Source: a virus. From it: DNA of 34,746 nucleotides. Both the position numbers and the translations under genes were made by a program. The stretch covers positions 1 through 34,746 of the IMG/VR virus record IMGVR_UViG_3300023179_006682; one strand, written 5' to 3'. Positions 16,213 to 23,583 of this stretch are shown here, piece by piece (positions within the stretch are counted from its first letter, which is position 1; each line of letters begins with the position of its first letter). The notes below the pieces were generated by a model. It ran no database searches. It was not told the DNA's origin and saw only the letters and a list, made by a program, of their open reading frames with translations.

Positions 16213-16875
16213 ATGAAAACAAATAAAAAAATTTATGACGAACTAGGAGAAGGAAAACATTTTTTATTAACTGATTATACAGAAAATTATGAATTATACG
16301 TAGAAAATCAAAAAATATTAAATGCTAGAAAATTTAATTCTACTTGTAACGATCATGATCAAATTTTTTCTTTAATTAAAAATGAAGTATTAATGCGAAA
16401 TCCAAATCCAACATTTGGATTATGTCATGGTGTACGATCTGGATTAGAAAATAAAACATTGGGCGAAAAGCTTAATTGCAAAGTTATTGGTACTGAAATT
16501 GGAGATAAATTCGGCTATCCAGATATTACAATTCAATGGGATATGCACGATATTAAAGAAGAATGGATTGGTGCGTGTGACGTGATATATTCTAATTCAT
16601 TTGATCACACTTATGATCCAATACATTGTTTAAATCAATGGGCTAAAACATTAAAGCCTACGGGAATTATTGTATTACAACATGGTTATCGAGGCGGACA
16701 TTATATACCAGAATTAGTTCCTAATAAAAAATATTCTCCAGGAGATCCATTTAATGCTCCTATATCAGTTTATCATGAAATTTGTGATAAATATACGCCA
16801 TTACGGATAACAGCTGTTAAAAATTGGTATGGAAATGATGCCGAATTACATTTAATTATAGAATTAAAAAAATAA
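16213..16875 (+). CDS. Class I SAM-dependent methyltransferase
   Basis: A 220-residue Rossmann methyltransferase. The first glycine-rich segment is atypical (FGLCHGVRSGLE); VIGTEIG is the acidic strand that binds the SAM ribose. DVIYSNSFDHTYDP is motif IV and LNQWAKTLKPTGIIVLQHG is the post-methyl strand typical of sugar or lipid methyltransferases. It may add a methyl group to the glycan built by the neighbours. It starts 12 bases after the PhyH gene without a clear ribosome-binding site and is followed at one base by the next GT. Confidence 0.77.
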   Translation: MKTNKKIYDELGEGKHFLLTDYTENYELYVENQKILNARKFNSTCNDHDQIFSLIKNEVLMRNPNPTFGLCHGVRSGLENKTLGEKLNCKVIGTEIGDKFGYPDITIQWDMHDIKEEWIGACDVIYSNSFDHTYDPIHCLNQWAKTLKPTGIIVLQHGYRGGHYIPELVPNKKYSPGDPFNAPISVYHEICDKYTPLRITAVKNWYGNDAELHLIIELKK

Positions 16876-16876
16876 T

Positions 16877-18079
16877 ATGGATAAAATAACATTTTGTATA
16901 CCTAGTAAATCTAATTTACGTTATCTTAAAACATGTATCCCATCTATTCGAGAAAATGCATCGCGCGATGACCATGATATTTTTATATTTGTCGATTTAG
17001 ATGAAGATGGTACGATTGATTGGTTAGAACAGGTAAAGGATGAATATAATTTAAAGTATTTTGTTAATCCAATGTTAGGCAAAAAACTGTTTGGAATTGG
17101 CAAAGCATATGATTATTGTATTGAACAATCTACTACGGACATATTCATGATATTTCATGCTGATATGATGTTGGGTAAAGATGCCGATTTAAAAGCATTT
17201 GAACACCTTAAACCTCAGACTGTAGTTTGTTCAACTCGAATAGAACCTCCTATTCATCCTAATGGCGGAGAAAAAATTCTAATAGATTTCGGAATGTGGC
17301 CAGAAGAATTTAAACGAGACGAATTCAATCAATATGTAAAACAACATTTAGATGACAACAACATTACGCATGGTATATTTGCACCATGGATGATGTATAA
17401 AACAGATTTCCTAATATTAGGTGGTCATGACCCAATATTACATTCTTGCAGAGAAGATTCTGACGTATTTAATCGAATGAAATTAGCTGGATATGAATTT
17501 ATTCAGCCGTGGAATTCGTTGGTTTATCATTTAACCGGCCGCGGAGCGGGTAGTTTCGATGGAGATGCAGAACGTCATGCAAAATGGAAAGCAGATATGG
17601 ATCGTTCAACAAAAGAATTTATTCGTAAATGGGGTTCAAATATACGACATAGTTCATTGATGGAACCAATTGTTCTTCCAAAATATAACATAGCATTTAT
17701 ACTTAAAAATTGTAACATGCAACTTATAGAACTTTTAGAACCATGGTGTGATAAAACATATATTGATGGGGAAGTAGATCACGTTACTAATTCAATATTG
17801 AATCATGTATCGGAATTTAAAGAAAAACAACAGGTAAACACATCATATGACTTAAACAAACGGGTATTGAATTTACATCTAAATAATCCGCTTTCTGAAA
17901 ATAATATTGTTGTAGAAATCGATGGTAAACAATTTACTCAACAAGATTTTGATGTTATACAAAATTTATCGGCAATTATACAAGACTCTGGAGAACTTGG
18001 TACATTTATGTTGGGTAACTTAAAAATTACAATTGTTTCTATGCAAACGTATGAAAAAGATTTAATTAAAATAAATTGA
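16877..18079 (+). CDS. Glycosyltransferase family 2-like protein with C-terminal extension
   Basis: A 400-residue protein. The first 260 residues or so form a GT-A domain: ITFCIPSKSNLRYLKTCI, FVDLDEDGT, then MIFHADMM (H94, D96) and YHLTGRGAGSFDGDAERH. The remaining 140 residues are not part of a standard GT2 core and show no motif I know. It looks paralogous to the 8542 gene. As last member of the island it is followed by a short gap and an ATATTTAT element, where the lysis region begins. Confidence 0.82.
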   Translation: MDKITFCIPSKSNLRYLKTCIPSIRENASRDDHDIFIFVDLDEDGTIDWLEQVKDEYNLKYFVNPMLGKKLFGIGKAYDYCIEQSTTDIFMIFHADMMLGKDADLKAFEHLKPQTVVCSTRIEPPIHPNGGEKILIDFGMWPEEFKRDEFNQYVKQHLDDNNITHGIFAPWMMYKTDFLILGGHDPILHSCREDSDVFNRMKLAGYEFIQPWNSLVYHLTGRGAGSFDGDAERHAKWKADMDRSTKEFIRKWGSNIRHSSLMEPIVLPKYNIAFILKNCNMQLIELLEPWCDKTYIDGEVDHVTNSILNHVSEFKEKQQVNTSYDLNKRVLNLHLNNPLSENNIVVEIDGKQFTQQDFDVIQNLSAIIQDSGELGTFMLGNLKITIVSMQTYEKDLIKIN

Positions 18080-18083
18080 TAAC

Positions 18084-18091
18084 ATATTTAT
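18084..18091 (+). promoter_or_regulatory. ATATTTAT element 2 nt before the start codon
   Basis: The sequence CATATTTATCTATG leads directly into the ATG at 18094. It lies in the 14-base gap after the glycosyltransferase stop and precedes the lysis genes. No Shine-Dalgarno sequence is present. Same element as upstream of the tagged genes, with a shorter spacing. Confidence 0.45.
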
Positions 18092-18093
18092 CT

Positions 18094-18390
18094 ATGAAAC
18101 AATTGTTATCAAACATAAGGAATACATTGAAGAAAACCAAAACATTTTTTCAACGCATGTTATCAGATGCTCGTTCAGGTGATATTTCATCTAAACGCGT
18201 GATTGGTTTTGTTGGATTTGTCTCTTTGCTTATCATAATGTTTGTTAACGCACTTTATTCAAAATCCATTGCACCTACAGAATATTTAGTTGATGCAATT
18301 AAGTATATTGTTATTGCTGCCATGTTTGGGACCGTAGCGGATAAATTTTCAAATCATGCAAAAAAACAAGATGACGAACCAACTGTATGA
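18094..18390 (+). CDS. Small two-span membrane protein, lysis-associated
   Basis: A 98-residue protein. A basic N-terminal part (MKQLLSNIRNTLKKTKTF) is followed by two hydrophobic spans, VIGFVGFVSLLIIMFVNALY and YIVIAAMFGTVADKF, and a charged tail (NHAKKQDDE). Placed directly before a holin and an amidase, it may be a second holin, a holin antagonist or a structural membrane protein. The frame could be read from 18076 but the ATG at 18094 follows the promoter-like element and is preferred. Function not assigned. Confidence 0.72.
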   Translation: MKQLLSNIRNTLKKTKTFFQRMLSDARSGDISSKRVIGFVGFVSLLIIMFVNALYSKSIAPTEYLVDAIKYIVIAAMFGTVADKFSNHAKKQDDEPTV

Positions 18391-18397
18391 AAAAGGT

Positions 18398-18820
18398 ATG
18401 AGTAGAATGAAAACAGGAATATTAATGTCTGTAGCAACAACAGTATCATTTCTTTGCACGTATATGTTCAATTTAACTATGGCTAATGCTGAACAATATT
18501 TAGCAATAATAGCAACCGTAGGATTAGATGGGCTGTTTGGCATCATAGCCGGAACGCGCCGAGAAGGATTTAAAACATTTAAAGCAATTAAAGTTTTAAT
18601 TACTGCCATCGTTTGGATTGTATTTTTAACGGCACTATTAGTTATAGAACGAGGATTTCCAGGAACATCTTGGTTAAGTGAAACCATTATTTTTCCATTC
18701 ATATTTTTTCAAATTGTTAGTGCATTGAAAAATGCATCGATGGCAGGATTTATTGAAGGTAAATTACTAGTAGAAATTTTAAATAAAATTGACCTACATA
18801 AAGGTACAAGAAAAAATTAA
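18398..18820 (+). CDS. Holin (phage holin family, several membrane spans)
   Basis: About 140 residues with four hydrophobic stretches: MSVATTVSFLCTYMFNL, YLAIIATVGLDGLFGIIAG, LITAIVWIVFLTALLVI and IIFPFIFFQIVSAL. The central LDGLFGIIAGTRREGFKT and the terminal SALKNASMAGFIEGKLLVEIL match the pattern of holin_4-type phage holins, where D-G-I-A-x-K and a later N-A/I segment recur. It would permeabilise the inner membrane to time lysis. Possible starts are ATGs at 18356, 18371, 18398 and 18407; I chose 18398, the first after the previous stop, though 18407 has a better-spaced AAGG. Confidence 0.75.
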   Translation: MSRMKTGILMSVATTVSFLCTYMFNLTMANAEQYLAIIATVGLDGLFGIIAGTRREGFKTFKAIKVLITAIVWIVFLTALLVIERGFPGTSWLSETIIFPFIFFQIVSALKNASMAGFIEGKLLVEILNKIDLHKGTRKN

Positions 18821-18837
18821 TAAAAAAGGATTAAGTT

Positions 18838-19515
18838 ATGAGTTTAGACGTATCAAAAATTAAACAAGTTCCATTACCAGAAACGCAATATATTAAAGAA
18901 GAAACAGAAAAACATCAAATCGTATTGCACCATACGGCTGGAAATTCATCTGCTCCAGGAACAATCAAAATGTGGGCTAATGATGATAGAGGACGAATTG
19001 CAACTTGCGTTGTTATTTCTGGAAAAGGTCAATCAAAAGATACATATGATGGAGAAATTTGTCAAGCATTTTCATCTAAACATTGGGCATATCATTTAGG
19101 AATCAAAACAGAAGTATTTAAATCAAAAGGATTGCCACAAATTGCAATTGATAAACATGCAATTGGTATTGAAATTTGTAGTTGGGGGCCATTGGAAAAA
19201 CGTGGTGATAAATTTTATAACTATGTAGATCGAGAAATGCCTGCAGATCAAGTAACTAAATTAGAAACTCCTTATAAAGGACATACATATTATCATCGTT
19301 ACACAGATGCACAGATTGAATCAGTAAAAAATCTTTTATTGTATTGGCGAGATATACATGGTATCAATTTAACATATCACGAAGATGATATGTGGACAGT
19401 ATCAACTCGTGCATTGAAAGGTGAAAATGGATTGTATACTCACAATTCATATCGCAAAGATAAAACGGATATTCATCCATGTCCTCGCATGATTGCAATG
19501 CTAAAATCATTGTGA
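18838..19515 (+). CDS. N-acetylmuramoyl-L-alanine amidase (endolysin, Amidase_2 type)
   Basis: A 225-residue peptidoglycan amidase. IVLHHTAGNSS (H31/H32) is the first zinc-binding segment, and DIHPCPRM near 211-218 the final one. Between them are AIGIEICSWG and YHRYTDAQIESV, as in phage lysozymes of the T7 type. It has no signal peptide, so release through the holin is expected. The ribosome-binding site AAAGGA (18825-18830) is well spaced. No separate cell-wall-binding domain is present. Order of membrane protein, holin and amidase forms a lysis cassette. Confidence 0.9.
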   Translation: MSLDVSKIKQVPLPETQYIKEETEKHQIVLHHTAGNSSAPGTIKMWANDDRGRIATCVVISGKGQSKDTYDGEICQAFSSKHWAYHLGIKTEVFKSKGLPQIAIDKHAIGIEICSWGPLEKRGDKFYNYVDREMPADQVTKLETPYKGHTYYHRYTDAQIESVKNLLLYWRDIHGINLTYHEDDMWTVSTRALKGENGLYTHNSYRKDKTDIHPCPRMIAMLKSL

Positions 19516-19544
19516 TACTCATACGCATTGTTTTGTAATCATCA

Positions 19545-19552
19545 ATATTTAT
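19545..19552 (+). promoter_or_regulatory. ATATTTAT element upstream of the nucleotidyltransferase gene
   Basis: It lies in the 42-base gap after the amidase stop, 5 nt before the ATG at 19558. No Shine-Dalgarno sequence is visible. Same octamer as at other gene starts in the window. Confidence 0.42.
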
Positions 19553-19557
19553 ATGAA

Positions 19558-20595
19558 ATGCTGAACGAATACGAAACACAACATCAACTTAATACAAAAC
19601 TTTGGACGGCAGATCAACGGCTGCCCAATAAAATTCGCAATGGATTTTTAAAAATTGCTACAAAATTTCATGATTTTTTAGAAATTGATGCACCCGTTTT
19701 AGATGTTATTTTGATTGGAAGCAATGCAAACTATAATTGGACGGAACATAGTGATATAGATTTGCATGTTGTAATAAATTATTTGCATGTTGGCAGCAAT
19801 TTATATTTAGTTGAAAAATATCTACAAGCCAAAAAAAGTGTTTGGAATTCAAAATATCCGTTAACATTTAAAGGCATAAACATTGAATTGTATGCACAAG
19901 ACGTAAATGAAAATTTGCATGCTTCGGTTGGCGTATTTTCTGTAATGAAAAATAAATGGATACGCAAACCTTCGGCTGATTTAATTTCAATTGATGATGA
20001 TTTAATCCAACAAAAGGCTGCTCCATATGAATATGAAATTGAAAAAATTTCTGCAACCGATCCTGAAGCAGAAACAAAAATCAAACGATTGCTAATTAAA
20101 CTTAGAAATTTGCGACAAGCTGGTCTTGATGCGGCAGGTGAATATTCCTTAGAAAACTTAGCATTTAAATATCTTCGAAATAAGGGATTACTTGATCGAT
20201 TAAAAGACATGTTAAAACAAATAACAATGAATAACATGATAATAGATGAAACCGCTGCGGATTCTTTAGCACAACATGTTAACAAACAAAAAACACTTAC
20301 TGAAACGGATTGGAATATGTTGATGAAAAAAATGAATGCAGTTGAAGATTCTCAAGGACAATGGTCACACCCGGGCCGATGCACCATGATACCAGGCAAT
20401 TCCATAACAATGCGCAATGTACCATTCAAAGTATTAGGAATTGATGATACAGGTCATATGCAATTGATGCATCCGGAACAAGAATATACATATCCAGGCA
20501 AACGCGTATTTGAAATTCCACATACTGCGCAGTGGCAAACGTTTATGATACAATTATTAAATAAAATACAAAATGGGAGCAAATATGCAAAGTAA
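19558..20595 (+). CDS. Pol-beta-superfamily nucleotidyltransferase-like protein
   Basis: A 345-residue protein. ILIGSNANYNWTEHSDIDLHVV (near 51-72) has the GS motif (G54, S55) and the catalytic DxD (D66, D68) of the Pol-beta nucleotidyltransferase fold. A third acidic residue may be in KGINIELYAQD. A helical region around 180-260 follows, and a C-terminal domain (from about 285) starts SHPGRCTMIPGN. Similar proteins occur in many large phages, as far as I know without a defined substrate. The N-terminus MLNEYE is short but ends in an (L)xE site, so it may belong with the tagged proteins. The start at 19558 is the first ATG in frame. Confidence 0.75.
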   Translation: MLNEYETQHQLNTKLWTADQRLPNKIRNGFLKIATKFHDFLEIDAPVLDVILIGSNANYNWTEHSDIDLHVVINYLHVGSNLYLVEKYLQAKKSVWNSKYPLTFKGINIELYAQDVNENLHASVGVFSVMKNKWIRKPSADLISIDDDLIQQKAAPYEYEIEKISATDPEAETKIKRLLIKLRNLRQAGLDAAGEYSLENLAFKYLRNKGLLDRLKDMLKQITMNNMIIDETAADSLAQHVNKQKTLTETDWNMLMKKMNAVEDSQGQWSHPGRCTMIPGNSITMRNVPFKVLGIDDTGHMQLMHPEQEYTYPGKRVFEIPHTAQWQTFMIQLLNKIQNGSKYAK

Positions 20596-20782
20596 AGGAT
20601 TGGGTGATGACATTAAACGCATCACTAGTGCAACTGGTTTAGATAAATTAGCAAAACGCATTGCACAACTTTTAGATGAAGATTGTGGTTGTGATGAACG
20701 TCAAGAATGGCTCAATGAAAAAACAAAAAATTGGTCAAGATATAAAAAGAAAAACAAGGACATAAATGGCAACAATAAGTAA
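20585..20782 (+). CDS. Small conserved phage protein with DCGC motif
   Basis: A 65-residue protein with the form SKGLGDDIKRITSATGLDKL, then LDEDCGCDERQEWLN and a lysine-rich tail. This pattern of a GLGD start and a CGC-R-x-x-LN end is familiar to me from small proteins near tail-fibre genes of phages; its function is not known. The ATG at 20585 follows GGGAGC at a suitable distance and is preferred over 20573. It overlaps the nucleotidyltransferase gene and the following fibre gene. Confidence 0.72.
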   Translation: MQSKGLGDDIKRITSATGLDKLAKRIAQLLDEDCGCDERQEWLNEKTKNWSRYKKKNKDINGNNK

Positions 20783-21515
20783 AATCGGAATTACTGTAGG
20801 AGGAACAATACAGCCGACACATGTAACAAATATTATTGATGCATTGGATGGGACTAGTAATGATGATATCACAATTAAAGGTACAATAGCTACAGGCCTG
20901 GGTACATCGGCAGCTGCAGTTAATTCCCATGCAGAAGGACTTGCTGCTTCTGCTTTGGGACCACATTCACACGCAGAAGGACGTAGTACAACTGCTAATG
21001 GCATAGGATCTCATGCAGAAGGAGATGCTACAACTGCAACGGGAGGGTTTTCCCATGCAGAAGGAGATACTACAACTGCAACGGGAGATTATTCCCATGC
21101 AGAAGGTACTTATACGCAATCTACTGGTTATGCATCTCATGCAGAAGGAAATGCTACAATTGCAACGGGAGATTGTTCCCATGCAGAAGGAAATAATGCG
21201 ATCGCATTAGGATTTGGTTCTCATGCAGAAGGAAATAATACAATAGCATCTGGATCATATCAACATGTTCAAGGTCAATTTAATACCCATGGAGATACAA
21301 AATCATTAATGATTGTTGGAAATGGTTTAGATAATTTATTACGTAAAGATGCATTTAAAGTAACAATGTCTGGATCAATTGTATTACCAACTACACAATC
21401 TGCAGCGCCAACTTGGACAGGCACCGATGGTGAAATGATATTTGCAACGATATCGGGAGATCATAGATTTTATGTATGGATGTCGGGGGCATGGAGAAGT
21501 GGTTCTCTTGCATAG
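20766..21515 (+). CDS. Fibre/adhesin-like protein with YadA-type head repeats
   Basis: A 249-residue protein. Residues 54-165 are eight consecutive 14-residue repeats of the type SHAEGxxTxAxGxx, which form the left-handed beta-roll of YadA-like trimeric adhesins and are common in phage fibres. After the repeats come a QHVQGQFNTHGD transition, a short beta domain, and an end DHRFYVWMSGAWRSGSLA resembling phage fibre termini. The protein is probably a trimeric fibre or decoration that contacts the host surface. It overlaps the preceding small gene by 17 bases. Confidence 0.8.
   Translation: MATISKIGITVGGTIQPTHVTNIIDALDGTSNDDITIKGTIATGLGTSAAAVNSHAEGLAASALGPHSHAEGRSTTANGIGSHAEGDATTATGGFSHAEGDTTTATGDYSHAEGTYTQSTGYASHAEGNATIATGDCSHAEGNNAIALGFGSHAEGNNTIASGSYQHVQGQFNTHGDTKSLMIVGNGLDNLLRKDAFKVTMSGSIVLPTTQSAAPTWTGTDGEMIFATISGDHRFYVWMSGAWRSGSLA
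20925..21260 (+). repeat. Eight in-frame 42-bp tandem repeats (YadA-like beta-roll)
   Basis: Each unit encodes SHAEG plus nine variable residues. At DNA level TCYCATGCAGAAGG recurs every 42 bases, with the rest diverging. Such in-frame tandem repeats can gain or lose units by recombination, altering fibre length without a frameshift. Confidence 0.9.
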
Positions 21516-21517
21516 AT

Positions 21518-21525
21518 ATATTTAT
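21518..21525 (+). promoter_or_regulatory. ATATTTAT element before the small membrane protein gene
   Basis: It directly follows the fibre stop codon, in the sequence GATATATTTATATAAA, and is 17 nt before the ATG at 21543. An AAAGGAAAA ribosome-binding site lies between them. Confidence 0.42.
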
Positions 21526-21542
21526 ATAAAAAAAGGAAAACA

Positions 21543-21710
21543 ATGAAATTAACACGAGAACAAGTACTTGGTATTATTCGTCACACTTTAACATTTGTAG
21601 GTGGTATACTAGTAACTAAAGGATTGATTGACGAAACGGCTGTAACAGAAATTATCGGCGGCGTTGTTACATTAACCGGAACCATATGGTCTGTTATTGC
21701 AAAGGCTTAA
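21543..21710 (+). CDS. Small membrane protein, holin-like
   Basis: A 55-residue protein: MKLTREQVLGIIRHTLTFVG, then a hydrophobic GGILVTKGLIDE, and a second hydrophobic stretch IIGGVVTLTGTIWSVIAKA. The layout resembles very small phage holin-like proteins with a REQVLGIIRH start (the Pam3-gp28-like type). The ribosome-binding site AAGGAAAA is well placed. It might be an accessory holin or a structural membrane protein; the main holin candidate is 3 kb upstream. It stops one base before the next ATG. Confidence 0.7.
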   Translation: MKLTREQVLGIIRHTLTFVGGILVTKGLIDETAVTEIIGGVVTLTGTIWSVIAKA

Positions 21711-21711
21711 C

Positions 21712-22188
21712 ATGAAACGACTTAACGAATGTGGTTGTGGCTGCGGCGGCGCTAAAGATTCGTGTGCTGACAACAACAATCATTACATGTTTTTTGGTAA
21801 TTTGAAAACTATCAAAAAATATGTAGATGCCATGTTGCAAATGGATCCTGCACATGTACAAAAAATATTGAACAATGGGCATGATTGGGCTGCAGATCAC
21901 ATTGCAACCTCAAAAGATGATATCCAAGAAGTTGGAGATTTCTTGATGAATGAAATGCAAGATACTGCATCACAACCAGGATTTTCAGGAGATACATCAC
22001 AACCACAATTCGTTCCGGTTGGATTTAAAAATCAACTCAAACAAGCAATGCATGAAACAATACGCAAAGTTGAAGATGGTTGGGCAGTTTATCCTAAAAA
22101 AGGCGGAAAGCGTTTAGGCACGCATAAAACACGTAAGGCAGCACTTAAACAATTAGCTGCAATTGAAATATCAAAACATAGAAAATAA
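21712..22188 (+). CDS. Cys-rich N-terminus protein with phage-type C-terminal KKGGKRLG module
   Basis: A 158-residue protein. The first residues MKRLNECGCGCGG include a (R)LNE site, a weak match to the tag seen in neighbouring genes, and then a Cys/Gly cluster. The middle is helical (KTIKKYVDAMLQMDP, then HDWAADHIATSKDDIQEV). The C-terminus DGWAVYPKKGGKRLGTHKTRKAALKQLAAIE is a basic module I know from many phage proteins, where it often ends a longer virion-associated protein; its function is not established. The start at 21712 follows the previous stop at one base. Confidence 0.72.
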   Translation: MKRLNECGCGCGGAKDSCADNNNHYMFFGNLKTIKKYVDAMLQMDPAHVQKILNNGHDWAADHIATSKDDIQEVGDFLMNEMQDTASQPGFSGDTSQPQFVPVGFKNQLKQAMHETIRKVEDGWAVYPKKGGKRLGTHKTRKAALKQLAAIEISKHRK

Positions 22189-22193
22189 GTTAT

Positions 22194-22832
22194 ATGGCAT
22201 ATTTAAATGCTAATATACCGACAATTACATGTTTCATACGAAATGAATTCATGTTTAATCACGAACAAGGCCATGGCGATTTTACTGCAGCCGATGTACA
22301 TTCGGTAGCATCTATACAAAAACGAACCCCGCTATTTGAAGCATTCTTAGAAAATGGTGTCAATTGGACTAGAAGACCAATACACGCATTTTGTTGGAAG
22401 AAGGATGCAGAAACATTGCCATTAACTGAACATGTATATTGGGATTGTTTTTCGCATTACATAGATGTACAGATAAGAGAACGTATGTCCGGTTTACGTG
22501 CAGATTTAATTTCAATCACCGGAGTTAAACGAAAAGGCACGTACATGTTTACTTTAGATTGGGCACATGAAAATCGTAACATGTTAGATACAAACTTTTC
22601 AGAAACACCGGAGCACAAATGTGGTCATGTATTCAAAATGGATAATGGCAATTATTTTATTTATCCTAATAACAGAATCATATGGATGGATAATGCTTGG
22701 ACGTTTAATCGCATTGATAAAAATCCTGGATATAAAATTGATATGACAGTATACAGTGTTGAAGGCCGAGGTGGATTTGAAACGGATTATTCTTATATAA
22801 CCGAATTCAAACAAGATAAACAACCAAAGTAA
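22194..22832 (+). CDS. Conserved phage protein of unknown function
   Basis: A 212-residue protein starting AYLNANIPTITCFIRNEF, with later marks GHGDFTAADVHSVASI, IHAFCWKKDAE, LDWAHENRNMLDT, PEHKCGHVFKMDNGNY and PNNRIIWMD. I recognise this as a protein conserved in many unrelated large phages, without known function. It contains several His and Cys residues but no classical metal-binding motif. It starts five bases after the previous gene, and its stop codon runs into the ATATTTAT element. Confidence 0.78.
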   Translation: MAYLNANIPTITCFIRNEFMFNHEQGHGDFTAADVHSVASIQKRTPLFEAFLENGVNWTRRPIHAFCWKKDAETLPLTEHVYWDCFSHYIDVQIRERMSGLRADLISITGVKRKGTYMFTLDWAHENRNMLDTNFSETPEHKCGHVFKMDNGNYFIYPNNRIIWMDNAWTFNRIDKNPGYKIDMTVYSVEGRGGFETDYSYITEFKQDKQPK

Positions 22833-22839
22833 TATTTAT
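22832..22839 (+). promoter_or_regulatory. ATATTTAT element 4 nt before the start codon
   Basis: The sequence ATATTTATTAATATG leads into the tagged gene at 22844. It is the same sequence and spacing as for the two - strand genes. The first base overlaps the previous gene's TAA. Confidence 0.5.
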
Positions 22840-22843
22840 TAAT

Positions 22844-23182
22844 ATGAAACTACGTAATTTACTTTTTGAAGCAAAAGAAGAAAAGAAAGAAACTTTTGAA
22901 ACATTTGCTGATACGCGAGAAGCTGGTGCAGAAAAAATTGCCGATACGGCTCACAAGAAAGGCGGATTAGCTTTACTTACTTGGCATCATTTTAAAGTTA
23001 AATTACCATATTACAAACGAGCCGCTGCTGGCCGATTTGATTTAGATAAAGCAAAACGAGAATTTGATGCTACATATAAACGCATATCCACTTCAATGAC
23101 ACAAATTGAATTTCAACGAGAGGTTGGTCGGTTAGAAGTTTTAGGTGAATTGATTATTCGAGAAGAACAAGGAAAGCGATGA
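22844..23182 (+). CDS. Conserved phage protein with capsid-targeting-like tag
   Basis: A 112-residue protein starting MKLRNLLFEAKEE, a tag with an LLFE|A cleavage site close to the T4 gp21 consensus. The rest is helical and basic: FADTREAGAEKIADTA, KKGGLALLTWHHFKVKLPYY, and VGRLEVLGELIIRE at the end. The middle segment with LTxxHFKVKLPYYK recurs in many large phages, to my knowledge as an uncharacterised family. It is likely a small DNA-binding or head protein. It is the first of three tagged genes with ATGA overlaps. Confidence 0.78.
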   Translation: MKLRNLLFEAKEEKKETFETFADTREAGAEKIADTAHKKGGLALLTWHHFKVKLPYYKRAAAGRFDLDKAKREFDATYKRISTSMTQIEFQREVGRLEVLGELIIREEQGKR

Positions 23183-23583
23183 TACGATTAGTTGATTTGT
23201 TATCAGAAGATCTTCGCCGTTGGGTGAAAGAAAAATGGACAGATCAACATGGACGACCTTGTGGTAATGCCGAAACCAAAGGAGTTAAAAAGTGTCGACC
23301 TTCTCGACGAGTATCAAAAGACACACCTAAAACATGGAGTTCATTTGATAAAAAAGAAAAGAAAAAATTGGTTGCACAAAAGCGACGAGTTGGTATGGGT
23401 AAACGTACTCCTAAGGCAGAAGGTGCAATTGAAGAAAAAAAGACAGCAAAACGAGATGCATGCTACTACAAAGTAAAAGCTCGATATACTCGCGATGGGG
23501 GAACATGGCCATCTGCTTACGGATCATTAGCACTTGCTGCATGCAGAAAAAAAGGTGCAAAGAATTGGGGTAAGAAATCATGA
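23179..23583 (+). CDS. DUF5872-family protein with capsid-targeting-like tag
   Basis: A 134-residue, very basic protein starting MIRLVDLLSEDL (LLSE|D site). It has WVKEKWTDQHGRPCGN, VKKCRPSRRV, RRVGMGKRTPKAEG, DACYYKVKARY and ACRKKGAKNWGKKS, which correspond to the conserved blocks of DUF5872 as I remember them. The function of that domain is unknown; the conserved Cys residues suggest metal binding and the charge suggests DNA or RNA. A remnant of a second copy of its 3' end lies at 24383-24436. It overlaps both neighbours by four bases. Confidence 0.8.
   Translation: MIRLVDLLSEDLRRWVKEKWTDQHGRPCGNAETKGVKKCRPSRRVSKDTPKTWSSFDKKEKKKLVAQKRRVGMGKRTPKAEGAIEEKKTAKRDACYYKVKARYTRDGGTWPSAYGSLALAACRKKGAKNWGKKS

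Noticed and set aside
19779-20285. 168-residue open frame on the - strand
   Set aside because: Entirely antisense to the nucleotidyltransferase gene, whose active-site motifs support the + strand frame.
20925-21260. Regular 42-bp repeats that could suggest a CRISPR array or regulatory repeats
   Set aside because: The repeats are in frame inside an open gene, vary at codon third positions and encode SHAEG units of a beta-roll.
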